Counted from the first letter of the stretch, positions 32,920 through 46,196 are shown. The stretch: 64,000 nucleotides of DNA from Knoxdaviesia capensis (GCA_001510575.1 LNGK01000004.1:1019530-1083529), one strand, 5' to 3'. Numbers and translations are program-made. The notes: generated by a model not told the origin, from the letters alone.

Positions 32920-35900
32920 CATTTTGCTTTTTTCCTTTTCCTTTGGTCTTGTGAAGGCGCAGGTTAGATATTAGCCGTGATCGCACGCAGAACATAAAAC
33001 ATAAAATAAAAAACCAGCCCCTCCACCCGCGAGAAAAAAAAGCGAGCCTGCGGAATATATTATTCCCTAGGCTGAGCCGCTTTAGTTCCCACCTTTTGCA
33101 CCCCTCGTCCATTCCATAGCGATCGACGACTAGGGCCAACCCGGCGACGGAGGGCTTGCAGGCACAAAATAGACGCCGGCCAACATCCGAAAGAAGGGTG
33201 AGTGTGTGTTTCTCTCTGCATTTACTTCACCACACAGATATACACTCATCAGCTGCGAGATCCTCCACCGAGTGATAGATGGCTTTGACACTAGCCCTCT
33301 CAGAAAATATTGGCGCACTATATCGGCTTTCCAGCTTCAGCTCAGCCGCTTTCCTCGCACGCGATTGTCGTGGTTCCTGACTGGACGTTTCTTTTTTCTA
33401 TGTCACTTCATGCCCTTGCATATACGGCCGGCGGGGGGCAAACAGAACATGATTTGCCTGGCCATTACCCCTGACTACTATTTTGTGCGGTGATGCGCAG
33501 CTGAACTCGGCTTAACGCGGCAGACTGCGAACAAATCTAGCAAATAGATCGGTTCATCAAGAACCAACCATTAAATCGCCCTCCAGAAACTCCCAGATAC
33601 GAGATGGACAAACGCATCAAAAATAGGAGAAAAGGATATTAAACACCTACTATAGATGGTGGTGAAATGATGAAGCCTAAAAAACAATATCTCGGGCTGG
33701 TACCGCTATTAGCACTAACTCGGGCCAACCCTAAAGCAGTATCGCCACCGTAGCTCAGGTACAGGTGGCAAATGTCACTTGGCCCGCCCGGTTCCTCCAA
33801 ACGTGGAAACGAGGCGAATATATTGGGAAGAAAGACGTTCGTTTTTTATATTGAAGCATCGACAGATATATGCGCTTACCTACACACAATACACCTTTTC
33901 CAAGCACGGAAGGAGGGGGGTGGGTGTGATCCTTCCTTGGTTGGATAGCTCGCGAGAGAAAACGTCTCTCGGTCGCCGCTTCCTGTTGCTCCGGCCCCAG
34001 AAAGTGGCTCTTGCACTTTGTTGCTTCCTCGCCGCTTCCCCCGCTTCGCACCACCCACCGCGTGAGCTCCTCCAAGTTGCTTCTTGCCGGACCTGCTTCG
34101 CGTGTCTGATTCGCTCCTTCCCACCCCATCACAGCCGGATGGTTCCTGCGTTATCTGCGCTTCAGTAGATGCATGCTGACGACTCGTTTCTGTTTGATTT
34201 TCTTGTGCTGCTGTGGTCCAGTCAGCCAAAAGGCCATGTGGGTTCGGAGAGGGAAATATGGGAAAGACCCAGATCGATATATGCACTTATCGGGGGACGA
34301 TAGCCAACCAGAGTCAGATTGCCCACGATATGGATGAATGCGAGTATGAAATGGAGAATATTGGCTGGACGAGTTTCTTTCTTTCTATATATCTATCTGG
34401 CATCTCTCGCTTCTCCCTCTTTAATCTGTGTCTGTTTTCTTCTCCTTCACCTTTCTTCACTTGGTGATAGCTTCACTCGCTCTCTCTCTCTTCAATATAG
34501 ATTTCTTCGTTCACAGTCAGATTGCTGTCCACTTCATATATATTCCAGATTCCATACACCTTCTTTCAAACGTCTGGCCTCATTTAATCCGCCATTTGTG
34601 AGAACATCTGCCCTCCCCGCTTGATCTCCTCATCCAGTCTCACTCTCCAGGGCTCCCTCAAGTCGCCTCTGAGGAGCCCTCTGTCCAGAACATTTCACTG
34701 ACACATCTCCATCTTCTTTGCTTGAGTACCTCTAGTCATCTTCGTGCCCTCCCATTCTCACCGTTACAGTCGATCTCGGCCCGGCTTTGCCCAACTTCCG
34801 CCGTATCACCCACACAAGCTCTCCGCAGCCGCCATCCATTTCCGAGTGACTCCAATATACGAGTACATACTGCATTAGTGCTGCGGGCTCTCTTATACTT
34901 CCAGACCCTGCTAGGGTTAGTTTGTTGCCTCACACTTATACCGAAGAGGGCATATTTTCTTTTGCCTTTCACACTCTGTTAGCGCAGTGTTTATATCCTA
35001 ACTTGCTGCATATGACGCATAGCTAGACTCCATTCTCGACACCTCCCGGCTTATTGAAGTCAAGTTACCTTAGCAGACGGCCCGCTCTTCAATCTTTCTT
35101 ACAACACCTACTGCCCCGAACCGCCCCATAAGTGCGACCAAGGCGATCGGACTCGCTTCGTGGCTCTCGTGGCTCCCGTTTGCCCTCCACTTATTATTTC
35201 CCCTGGTTGGCTTAAATCATCCTTCATCCCCTCTAGCACTAGCATCGGGACAATTGTGTCCACTGGTCCATCGAAGTCCTCCTGCATACACTGCACAAAG
35301 AGATTGTGCGGATACAGGTACCGAAATTTTGTAAGTACTACACTGCCATTTGCCCTAAAACTACTTGGACTTGATCCCGCCGCATTTGCCCCCTCTACGT
35401 TGTAGTATACTATACACACATGATTGTTACACCACTGAGCTGATTGTCTTGGAAGGCTAGCTCTTCTGGGTAATTGCATAGACTCACAGCACACTCCAAA
35501 CGTACAGTACTGTACAGCCTCTCGACCCCTGTTGCTCAATCCTCTTTTCTGCCCATCCCGCCCATCTCGCCCATCCACATTCCGCGCTCTTTGGCTCTCT
35601 CTCTCTCTGTGGTGATTCTCCAAAGACCGAGAAAGTCATCTCTTCCAAAGGCGTTAAAGAAACAAATAGTCAAGGTTGGGAAACCAGTGAAGAAAGCAAA
35701 AACTTCCACCTTCCTCGTTCCTTCGTCGCGCTTATCGGGCCACCCCAAAGTCAACCCATCCCATCCCATCTCATCACACTAACACCGCACCCTTCAAGCC
35801 CCCTTCGACTTTGGCGGCTAGGAACAAGGCGCAACCCTGCTGGCAACCGCTGTTCCTGGATTTGTGTTCAACATGTAAGTGTGCTCTTCGTTCTGGAAGG

Positions 35901-37125
35901 ACGAGAAGACAAAAAGAAAAGAAAAGAAGAAAGTTTGTCGCCTTGTCCAGTCCAACGATTGAACTACTCGGTTGAGTCGGTTCTACCTCCAGGCCTCGTG
36001 CCATCGCGACTCTAATACCCCCTGTGATTTTATTTTTCTTGGTGGCGAGTTCCACCCTTTCGCTGGCCCGTCATCGTTATAATCTTCAATTTCTTATCCG
36101 GCCATTATCTCGTTCATAAGCCTTCACCTTCATGTGCAAGTCCGTGAACTTTCATATTTGTCCAGTCTGGTTCCCCCCACCACATATCATCGCTCTTTGC
36201 TTTTCGTTTGGCTTCCGCTCCTTTCCTTGACAATTTCCCCGAGTCTGTGAGCTGAGCACAAACATTTACGTTACATTTTTCAAGTTCTCCTGCTTAATTT
36301 TGCCCGCATCCTGATCTGCCATTTCCTTCCACCCCTTTCAGGTCGTTCGGGCTTCACGGATGGATTCCTATATTTTATTCCATTTTATTGTTAAAAGAAA
36401 AAAAAAGAAAAAGAAAAAAAGTCCTTGAATAAGACTTGTGCTAACCGCCCGCTGATACCCATAATCCCTATCTAGATCCTGAGTCCTTTTTCGAGCAACC
36501 TGCAGCAATAGCCCATATCTCGAGCCAATATTGCATACGTCCCCGACCTATCTCGACACTTTAGCACAAGACAAGGTTGCCTCGGACAGGACACAGACTT
36601 TTTCAGACGGAAAGGCCAAACACAAAGAAGTAACCAACACTTACACGCAGAAAGAAAAGAAAAAGACAGAAAAAACTCGCGCTCGCACACCCCCCCTTCT
36701 GTCCGTGACCACCCTTGTTCTTCTACATCTGCATGGGGATAACAGCACCCACTTCTCCACTGTTTATACTGCCCACACCCTTGCAGTCACATCGACGGAT
36801 TTTTCAACCACGAAAGACTCTCGTCCTTTTTCATACTGTACAGTTCCTGCTGGTCACGTCTAGTCCTGGCTGGTCTGTCTGTCCCTGGACCTGAACTTAC
36901 ACCACCACATTCTCTCGCTCACACTAACGCGGACACTCAATCACCAGCGCCAAATTACATTTCCTGTCTCCTTCGGATGCGAACCACGGTGCTCGACTTG
37001 TTCCGAGTACAGTGTGCAGATTAGGCTTCTCTTACTCACTTGAGCGTCTGGTCTAAACCATATTCCTGCGGCAGAAGCCCTCGCTGTCTCTTCCTTTCCC
37101 GCCTGGCTGGTGTTAATTCTGACAG

Positions 37126-37144
37126 GTCTCTCTCTCTCTCTCTC
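37126..37144. repeat. TC microsatellite in the CT-rich leader
   Basis: About nine TC units within the pyrimidine-rich upstream region of the gene at 38305. Confidence 0.85.
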
Positions 37145-38304
37145 TTCTCTCTTTTATTCTCTGCCATACCGTGAGTTCTATTTGACTGTTTCTTTCCCTG
37201 CTCATCTTTTCATGTCCTGTTTTCCTCTTCTTCCAATTTTCTGTCCCTCCTCCATTTCGTTGCCTTCCCTCTCCCATTTCTATCCCATTCCAACATCTTG
37301 ACTTCGACCTGTTCGACTTACATATATACATTTCTTGTTTGCTCGGTCTCGATGTTTGTCGAGCCATGAAGACAGTATCTGCAGCACTTTCTCCAAGCCC
37401 TTGAGGCAAAACGCTTAATATCTTGCTTTTTAATTTCGTTTGCCTTTGGTTTCTCTTCTATTCACTCTAGCTTCATTTTCTTTGACATTTTTCCTTTTTA
37501 ATCTTGGCCCGTTGAATCAAGACGACTCCCCTTCCCGTCACAGCTTATCGTCCACGCCTTCATCGGCAGTATTGTTTAAACACATTCTTTTCGAAACTCC
37601 AGCTTCTTCCCGTCTCCAGTCGTTTTCAACACTCCCTTGGACAACTTCAGCTTCATCCCGTTACGAGAAACCTGCCGTTGGTGGAAGAAACGCGCCGGAG
37701 CTTCCAGACTCGGAGTTGCGTGCAATCAACCCAATCCAGCCCGTCGTGTATCTCGGTTCCAGTAAATCCATCACCACCTTAGTATTGATATATCAACAGG
37801 TCAGTACACGAAGACGAGCGTCGAGTGCTGGCTAGCTTGTGGTTCTTGACTCCGCTTCTGGGGAAGAAATCATCTGTTATCAGCTCGTACCAGGACCCGA
37901 CCGTCTCTTGATCATCCAGTTGGACTAATTAACCCATTTACAGAAATCTTGCGATCCATTTAACCAGTAAACTTTCAGGTCTTTTCAAACTCGTCTGCTT
38001 GTTTCTCACCGCTCTGGATTAAGGCGTCTCTGTTTTTTTGATTTCGCTGAGTGACGGCCAACTGAAATACTCACCTCACTACTGATCCCAAATCCCTGCT
38101 CTTCTCGCTCTGCTTCCCCTCTTTCCGGTCTTCCAGCAAACTAAAGGCGACAACTGGGCCCATTGCTTCCCACACAGCAGCTGCTCGTTATCGACAATTC
38201 ATCACCGATACCTGGAGGCTTCCCTGATGGCTGTGACCCGATGAGATTGAGCCCTTCCGGAACTTTAGCCTTCAACGAGTGCCCCCGTTTTGCGACCGCC
38301 TGAG

Positions 38305-40376
38305 ATGGACCACTCCCACCTCGGGCAAGATGACACTCTCTATGGAGACGGCGGAAACTGGACGATGGACGTATTCAACTCTCAACAAATGCCAGCGTTC
38401 CAAAACTACTCGTACCCGGTTCAGCATGGGATGACGCCAGGGACGATGTCGACCATGGCGTCGCAACAAGCAACGCCGCAGCAGCAGCACGCGGTCCCGA
38501 CAGTGCCGTCCAGTTCACACCCACAGCAGCATCTACCAATGCTCATCATGCCCTCACACCCCACCTGGCCAAGCTTGTTAACGAACCCGTCAATCGCCAG
38601 CTACTCGGCTCCGCCGACAGTCATGTCCCAAGCCATAGACCCCGGATCGGCGGCCACACTGCCAACTCCGCCAGTTCCCTCATCAGCAACCCCGGTACCA
38701 GGACCCGCGTCAACACCGGCATCGGCGGGAGCCACGCAAACGCCGATATCTGCAGCATCAAAGCGTCGTGCATCATCCGGGGGCGCGCCGACCCATCGAA
38801 AGACGTTGACTTTTGACGACCGCAGGCGCATGTGCATGTACCATCTGGAGAATCCCAGCAAGAAACAGTCTGAGATCGGAGAGATGTTCGGCGTTGAGAG
38901 AAGGTAAATGACAATTTGCGCGGCTAATTCCGATGGTTTTACTGGTCCCTTTTTTCTTGCTTCGTTATTGGTTTTTAGCATGGCTTTCTTGTGGGGTGGC
39001 CAAGTAGACTGACCGTGCAATTATGCACATCTCTTGCTACGTCTCTTAGCACGGTTTCCAAGGTTCTTCGCCAAAGGGAAAAGTATCTGTCCAACGAGGA
39101 AAAGCCTCCCAGTTCGCCGGTGAAGCGGCCGAGATCAAAGTTCCCCGACTTGGAGCGAGCTTTGACGTCTTGGGTCAAGAAGGCGCAGGATCAAGGAGTC
39201 GATGTATCCGACAGCGACATTTGGGAGAAGGCGCGGCAGTTTTCGCATGGCGTTCGGGGGAAATCCGAGAATCTTACGTCAAAGCTAAGCTCGTCCTGGC
39301 TAGAAAAGTTTAAGCACAGGAATGGACTTGCACAGTCGTCCAAACTCACCAGACGGGCGTCGGAGACCAACATCCACGATCGGGCACGGATGAGTGTAGT
39401 TATGGATTCCCCTGTCCTGGACCCGTCAGCCGAGATCTCTCCCCAGTCGCCGACCGCCATTGTTTCTCCGCTCTCAGAGACCAAGAGCGACGAGGACACA
39501 GCCGACAATATGATGAGCGATCTCTATGATGCCTCAGAGTCCATGTTTCACAACGACCCCGCCCATGACCCGTCATCGTTATCGAACAGCTTCACCGAGG
39601 CCCCGACACCGACATTCCCGTCAAGTGCCATCAGTCCAAACATGCCGTTTACCTTTTCGCCCGATCCCAACTTGGGAGGATTTCTTCCAGGCCTCGGGTT
39701 CCAACGACCACGGAGCCAGACATTCCCGACCTTGGAAGTGGAATACATCACCCAGGCTTCGGTCAATATGAACGATACTAACGCGCGGATGACTGGGTCT
39801 ACGGGGGCGACGCCGGCTTCTGGCCTCGAAAGCTCTACATCGGAGCATACTGGGCTGGGGTTCTCAGTTGATCCTCAAGTACAACAGCAGCATCAGCAAC
39901 AGCAGCAGCAGCACCAGCACCAGCAACAACAACAGTCGCAGGCGAACGATCCGCCCCCGCAGTCCATGTCCCCTCGTCTTCGCCGATCCAGCAGCAATGG
40001 CAGCATGGGTGGGATTCCCACACGCAACACAGGAACACCGATTTCGACGGTGGGGCCCGGCTTCCCTCCTCCGTCTTTGGCATCAACCCCGGTGTCCCCG
40101 TCGATTGAAGAGGCCCGCAAAGGCTTGGAGATTGCGCTCAGTTTTGTGCACAGGTCCGGATCGATCTACGACGAGAAAGACATGATGGCAGTCCTCAGAT
40201 TCTTCGAAAATGTCGGGCTCCGCCAGGGCCAAAGCCCGGTCCTCGGTCCACCTGTTGTTTCCCAGGGTGCGAATGCCCAGCAAATGAGGGGACTGAGCAG
40301 AATACCGGAAGCTGGAGAAATTGAAATGGTAGATGCCATTTCTCAGCCTATTCATGCAGAAGGTATAGCTCGGTAA
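38305..40376 (+). CDS. psq/CENP-B-type helix-turn-helix DNA-binding regulator
   Basis: Exons 38305-38903 and 39050-40376 (146-nt intron, phase 2) give 641 aa. The N-terminus (1-150) is Pro/Ser/Gln-rich. A psq-like HTH covers about 165-212 (RKTLTFDDRRRMCMYHLENP ... EIGEMFGVERSTVSKVL, split by the intron within Ser200). A CENP-B/Tc5-type DNA-binding domain follows at about 225-300 (FPDLERALTSWVKKAQDQGV ... SSSWLEKFKHRNGL). The rest is Ser/Pro/Gln-rich with a Q/H run near 470 and an FxHR-containing segment near the end. No DDE endonuclease domain is present, so this is a host regulator rather than a pogo transposase. Fungal relatives are annotated as regulators of FLO11-type expression (Rfe-type names in Aspergillus), which I recall only weakly. 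An earlier AG acceptor at 38980 would give an immediate stop, which supports 39049. Confidence 0.85.
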
Positions 40377-42822
40377 CTGTTTCTACCTTTTACCTCTTCT
40401 TTGTGTTTCTTCCTTCTTCATCTTGGCCATCCCATCTAGGATACGGCCGTGTTTCTTTTCCATCTTTCTGTTTTTCTTTTTCTGCTCTTCACTTCCGGCC
40501 GCCGGCGAGAAATCGTCTGATTTGTTTTTTTTTTCTCCTTTTGGCGTCTTTTCTGCTGCAGGTTTTCATTCCACCTTGATGTCCTTTCCGGTCACCTCGA
40601 TTCTTGTCGATGTCTGAAACAAGACGTTCGAGCCCTGATACCTCAGCCGGGAGACTTTCAGCAACCAGCTTGAGGGATGCCCTGAGTATCAGGTCAACAA
40701 CTTGAGGGATGCCGAAGTCATGACCCACCTACATACAACAACGGGAGATCACTTGGGATTCAAATTTGGGCTTTTGGGAATCTGGGTTATTGTTGGTGTT
40801 TCTGGACCGGGGGATGATGAAAATTTCCGGCCTGTATGGCCCAACAACAACATTTTATATTACACTGAGAGTGTTTCACGACACACCATATTTTCGTCTT
40901 ATGGTCGGTTTTGCGTATGGATGAGTATTCCATCCGTACCTTTACATACCCCTACGACGAACTGACCGCGAGGTCCGCCGGGGAAATCCCGATCCCGGAG
41001 ACACAAAACGAAGACAAAGCCGACAGTCGCCCGACGCGACGAGATTTTCGAGCCACTGCATATATTTCTACACTTGATACCACCATCAGTCACCATCTAC
41101 ACTACAACAACATACATGTACCCCGTCACACGACGATCTATATATGCTCGACACCCTTTATGTTTTGGGCCTCTCTCTCTCTCTCTCTTTCTTTTTCTTT
41201 TCGTTTTGGATTTGGATACGGGATTTCTGGAGCGGGTTGGGAATATCCGCCCCTATATCTTACTGGTCTGGAAGGGAGTGGTTGTGTCTATGGATCAACC
41301 ACAGAGCTTTTTGAATGCTCCTATTTTTGCGTGCTGCTTTTGCTTTTTCGTTGATGGCTTTTGATACTGTCCTTTTGCTGTCTATCCCCTCTGCTTTTTT
41401 TGGTTGCTTTACCCCCTTCTATGAAGAATGGTCTCCGCTCGCGCGCGTGTGTCTTTTTATTCATCTTGGTCCTTACGTTCTGTCTGATTCTTGGATCTTA
41501 TTTGGTTCTATGTGTGCTGGTTTTTGATATTTTCAGGTTCGGGTTTCTTTTTTTTTACTTCTTTGGGATTTGAGGTGAGAGGGAAGCTAACCCTCTGGTC
41601 CCCTTGGGAAGTCTGCTTTTTGTGGTAGATTTCACGGTTTTTTCCTTGGGGGTTGAATCAAATGTACTGTTCTTTTACGCTTTTTGGACAATTACGCACC
41701 GTCCTGCTTCTTCAGGTGGACACTTTTTCTTTCTTTCATGATTTTTTGACCTGATGCTCTTCGTTTCGTGGATTGTGCTGTCTTCTAGGTGGAGATGTCT
41801 GGAGAGGTGATCCCTGGGCTTTTGGTGTGCGCTGCTGAGAGATAGATTCCTCAGGTGCTTGAAGATGGGGAGGGGATGTTTGAAGCCCTCCAGACTAAGC
41901 GGGGGTTTCTTGTTTCTGTGTCTTGCGTTCGTGCATTGGGATCTATGAAGATTGAAGACTGATTGCTTTCTTTTCTGGATGACCTTTTACTTGGGACTCC
42001 GGTCCTCAGTGACTTGGATGTGTCTTTCCAGGGGGCGATATTAGTGATTGATATGCGTGGATGATGACCTGCTAGAAGGGGGTTGTGGAGAGGCTGGTCG
42101 GGGCGTGCCTATCGGGGGTTCCACATGCAGTATGGCACATCCACATTCACGTGTACTATATGGGTGTGTGGGCTTGGCTTGGAGTGGCCAGTGGCCTGGG
42201 GGGGGCTTCTTACTGGACGTCTGCTGCCGTTCACGGTGAGTGGTCCTCAGTGGAGCTACAGTGGGAACGAGCTCTCTATGGCTGGTGAGATACGTGATAG
42301 AGAAGGCCGAGTGCTAGAGAGGCTAAGATTCAGAAGGGGGGTGGGTCTACTGCGTGGATTCTACTGGATATCACAGGGGAGGGGGACTGGGTATCACGGC
42401 GTTGCATTTGCTACAGGTCATAGGAGAAGAGGATGTTCAGCTATGTGGAGGTAGATTAAGTAACATAGGGGGTGGGTATCGGTTCGTAGATGTCGGTAAG
42501 TGTGTAGATGAGTCAGTAGGAAGTTAGATGGTTATGTGGTCGTGGAGAGGGAAAGGGGGGAGACCCGTAAGAAACAAAAAGGAGGTATCAGAAGGGGGGG
42601 GAATAGAGAGAGAAGATGGCACGTGAAGATTTGCATCCTATGCACACCAAGACAAAAATCACAGAGAAGCAGAGAGAATCAAGGACACTGGCCAGTCCGG
42701 CCGAAGAGGGGCGGGCAGAGAGAGGCACATGCACGGAAAGCGCAGGGGCCCCGAGACGGCGGTGGGTGTGGGCAAGTCGTTCATTCCCCTCCCGCCAGCG
42801 GCGAACCAGCCACTCACCCCGT
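40377..42822. other. Convergent spacer between the psq/CENP-B gene and the PXA gene
   Basis: 2.4 kb. The left half is T-rich and probably carries the 3' UTR of the plus-strand gene; a TC microsatellite lies at 41170-41188. The right half is G-rich. No supportable gene; open frames have T- or G-run composition. Confidence 0.55.
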
Positions 42823-45800
42823 TCAGTTTAGCCGCTCGGCCCACAGCTCCGACACGCCGTTGTCGGCCAGCTCCGGCATCACCCGCACCAGCACGAGCTC
42901 GATGATGCCGTACACGAGGTGCTTGTTGCAGTAGTCGTCGGCGAACACCTCCAGCACGCTGCGGTCGATTTCCGCCAGCACGTCGTCGTCGGCCGCGCCA
43001 GTCGCACTCTCTCCGCCTTCTCCTCCTTCGGACTGGCTAGTGCCTGACTCGTTCGACCCAGCAGCAGCAGCAGCAGCAGAAGAAGCGGTGGTCGCCCACG
43101 GCAGTTTGCCGCAGAAAAACAACCGCGCAATCCCGGCGGGCACGAGGGATGCCAGCGCGGCACTGGCTTTGCGGCGCAGCGCGCGCTCTTCGGCCTCGGT
43201 GGCGGGGGCCGTCATGGCGCGGGTGCCCGGCGCGTTATTTGGGAACACGGCGCCGCGGATGGCGCGCAGGAGGGGCGGCAGGCGGGAGGAGTCGAGGAGG
43301 GTTGTTGTGAGGAAGTTTGAGAGCAGTCTAGGTCGTTGGTTAGGGTTAGTCTCGTTAGGGTTTCACTTGTATGTGTCTACGGGCGGGAGCGGAGGTGGCC
43401 GCCTGGAAGGCAGTCCTCGGCTTAGGGCACCAGGGTAAGCGAGGGCCAAGGGGGGAGAGAGAGAGAGAGCGAGAGAGAGATAGCAAGGGAAGGTCTCTGC
43501 GACCCGTTGCTCATGGACCGCTCCAGGCGGCGATATATCCAGCCCCTGGCAGCGGAAAGCCGACCAGTATCTCGCACATCTTCCGGAGATTCACCAGGAA
43601 CTTCCCTGGATGAATCTTCACACGCCCCCCGCTTTTTATCTCATTTTCCATCCTTTGATATTGGAGAAGACTATGGGAAAAAGAGAATGAAAAAAGGAAA
43701 TATGGTGGTGGATTAACAGCAGAAAAAGCTCGGCGCTTAACCGCGTGTTCTCGCTGGCCGGAGCAAAGTGACGGTCACAGCCAGTAAGATTGCAGGAAAA
43801 CGACGGGACCTTTTACGTGCACGGCGTTCTTGTGAGTAAGACACGGGAAGGGGAAGGTATATTCATGGCAGAGAAGGGGGGGGTGTGGGAACACGGAAAC
43901 TTGATAGATCACCGCCACACCACTTGGTGCACGCACTCACCCTCGTAGCAGGACCGGTCGATGCTCGCTTAAGGGGCTCTGTTTTGGGGCCGAAGAGACG
44001 AGACTCTATCTACCGGAAGGTAACCGTGCCATCGAGGTAGTAGAAAAATGATAGAGGGCATTCTCTTTTTTGTCGCGGGCCATTCCAGACTCCTGAATGG
44101 CTGGACGGCAAGATCCTGTGACTGGGCCGACCTGCGCGGTGACGGGATGATCTCCATATGGGAACCATGTCCCCGAGCAAGGGTGGGAGAATAGTGCATA
44201 GAGAAAGAGATAGAAATGATGGGGGGCTCGCTGGAGCTGTGACAGAGCGACCAGGGCCTGCCGCGGTAGCCAAAGGCACAGACGAGATAGATCACCGAGG
44301 AGCAAGCGGGCCAGCCACAACGGATCTCAGCACGGAACCAACCATGGCGGGTCATGTTATCCGTAGCTGCCGGTCTCAGGCAGGCATGAGACCACAAAAC
44401 CACGGATGGGAGAAGGCGTGAGGGGCAAGCAACGACGAGTGAAAGGTGGGTGGGGGGGTGTAAGCACGCATCAAAGGGCGGATATCACACATGCACGAAA
44501 CGTACCTATCAAGAATGCCGTCCACATCGCCGACCTTGCCAGGCCCGTGGACCAGCCCCAGCTGCCCCAGCTCCGCCGCGCCACAGAGCCACGGCATGCG
44601 CGCCTCCATCTCCACCAGGTTGGCGGCGCACGCCCACACCCGGAACGCCAGGACCGGCGCCTTGCTGCCAGCCGCGACAGCAGCAGCGGCAAAAGGAGGC
44701 GGCCGTCCGCGCTTCGGGGGTGGTTGGTCTGAAGACCCCGCTGGCCGTTGCTTGTCAGACGCCGGATCGGAGGCGGGCTGGCGCAGCGGTACGGACGACG
44801 CCGACGCAATCGTCGTGACCAGCCAGCGCACGATCGTAAACAAGATGATGCCAACATGCACAGCCACCGCCAGAATGCCCTGCATCGACCACGCCTTGGC
44901 CGCCGTCGACCCGGCCGCCACCACCGCCGCCGATACCGCACGCGACAGTTTGCGCGGCCGGCGGCGCCTGGCAGCCGCCGCCGCCGCCGCCGCACTAGCC
45001 TTGGACCCGCGCACCAAGCCGGGGATCAGCGCGAGGATCTCCCACAGCATCCACGGCTGCGCCACGCGGCCGGCCACGATATTGCCCAGGATCATGTCCG
45101 ACAGGATGTCGCTGAGCAGTGTTGTCAGGGCCGTGTTCTCGAGGTCCTCGGTCGGCAGGAGCACCGCCAAGACCCCCTGTGCAAGCAGCTGGCGGTACGC
45201 GGCCTCGTTGGCGGCCTGGCGCGCGGGCGACTCCGGGTCGTGCGCGCTCGGCACGGGCGAGAGCGCGGGGAGCGGCCACAGCGCGTGGTACACGTCCCGC
45301 GGGTTCACGGAGATGGGCGGCTGGCAGATGGCCGTGGCTTCCCGCGACGTCCGGAACGCTGGCGATGTGGACAGGGTGTCAGCCATTCAGTCTTTCAACA
45401 TGCAAGTGCCACCGGCATAGTCGAGGTCGAGTCGAGGGAGGAAGCCAACTCACCAGTCACATGGCGGTCGAGCAGATCGGGCAGCTCGTCAAACAACAAG
45501 CTCTCGAGATCGACCTTGCGCAGCCGCTGCTCCAGCGCGCGCGTGCAGTGCGCCACCAGCTGCACGATCTCGCCGACAAACGCCTCGTCGGCCGTCACCT
45601 TGCCGTACCAGCTCTGCACGAACTCGCGCAGAACGATCGCGATCAGCGCGTACAGCTGCATGTCGACGTCGTTGCGGCTGGTCAGCGGCGGCAGCTGCAG
45701 GCTCTCGAATGACGCCGGCGCCGACGCCGACGACGATGGCGTGCCGCCGGCTGCCACGGCCGCGCTGCTGGTGTTGCCGCTCGCCGCGCTGCCCGGGCAC

Positions 45801-46183
45801 AGCTGCCGGCGGATCAGCGCCGTGGTTGCCTTGTCCGAGAGCGGGTCGAGCGGGACCACGCGGCTCCCGCCCCGCCGGGCGGCGGCGGCCATGAGAAGCA
45901 CCTGCGACGACGAAGACGACGGCGGGGGCGACGCGACACGCTGCGGCCCCGCCGCCGCACTACCCACAGCCGCTGTCGGCGGCGGCGGGCCAAACGGGGA
46001 CACGGGCGGCGTGGGCACGGGCGGGGTCGGTGCAGTTGAGCCCGGCCGCGAGATCGCCGGCGACCCACGCCGCGGCACGGGCGACGCCGACGCTGGTGGG
46101 GGGGATGTGGTTGACCGTGGAGGCGCGGTCGGCGGCCCCCGGGAGCCCGGAGTGCCGCTCCGCACCGGGGCCAGCGCAGCCAT
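42823..46183 (-). CDS. PXA-domain membrane protein
   Basis: Exons on the minus strand: 45454-46183, 44506-45358 and 42823-43327; introns of 95 and 1178 nt; 695 aa. Residues 1-110 are Pro/Ser/Ala-rich. A PXA (PX-associated) domain starts near DPLSDKATTALIRRQLCPGS (about 113) and runs through LQLYALIAIVLREFVQSWYG-like sequence, ELPDLLDRHV and HALWPLPALSPVP to LLSDILSDMILGNIVAGRV. A hydrophobic segment (GILAVAVHVGIILFTIVRWL) suggests a membrane anchor. The last exon joins as DGILDR-LLSNFLTTTLLD and ends in a C-terminal helical part (EIDRSVLEVFADDYCNKHLV). PXA domains occur in SNX13/14/25 and Mdm1, which tether ER to endosomes, vacuoles or lipid droplets; this protein lacks PX and RGS parts, as fungal stand-alone PXA proteins do. 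Its exact role is not known to me. A CA repeat lies 20 nt before the start codon. Confidence 0.82.
43328..44505 (-). other. 1178-nt intron 2 of the PXA gene
   Basis: Minus-strand donor GTACGT at 44505 and acceptor CCTAG ending at 43328. The flanking exons join in phase and in protein sequence. It contains a GA tract (43456-43480) and two teloboxes (43340-43349 and 43355-43363) close to the acceptor. No exon-like open frame was found inside. Confidence 0.75.
43456..43480. repeat. GA microsatellite in PXA intron 2
   Basis: About 25 nt of GA units with one CGA interruption. Confidence 0.88.
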
Positions 46184-46196
46184 GGCCGGGGACGGT

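Larger units (their letters stand above)
29310..38304. other. 9-kb spacer upstream of the psq/CENP-B-type gene
   Basis: The first 300 bp is the promoter of the small gene. From there to about 34.3 kb I see no gene; a T18 run lies at 32902-32919 and a telobox AACCCTAA at 33727-33734. From about 34.3 kb to the ATG at 38305 the plus strand is strongly pyrimidine-rich with several GTAAGT-like donors (for example 35331 and 35875) and one GTCAGT near 37799 followed by TTTACAG near 37943, so a long and perhaps spliced 5' leader is plausible. A 14-nt palindrome GTACAGTACTGTAC is at 35502-35515 and a telobox TAGGGTTAG at 34912-34920. Confidence 0.5.

Noticed and set aside
35108..35623. 171-codon minus-strand frame containing IISGGQTGATRA, resembling the start of putative molybdenum-carrier proteins
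   Set aside because: Only this short stretch matches and it lies near the C-terminal end of the frame instead of the N-terminus; the rest has no family similarity and the region is CT-rich leader-type DNA on the other strand.
38305..40376. Possible pogo/Tc5 transposase
   Set aside because: The protein has the HTH pair but no DDE domain, no terminal inverted repeats and a long regulated-looking leader; it fits a domesticated or host regulator.
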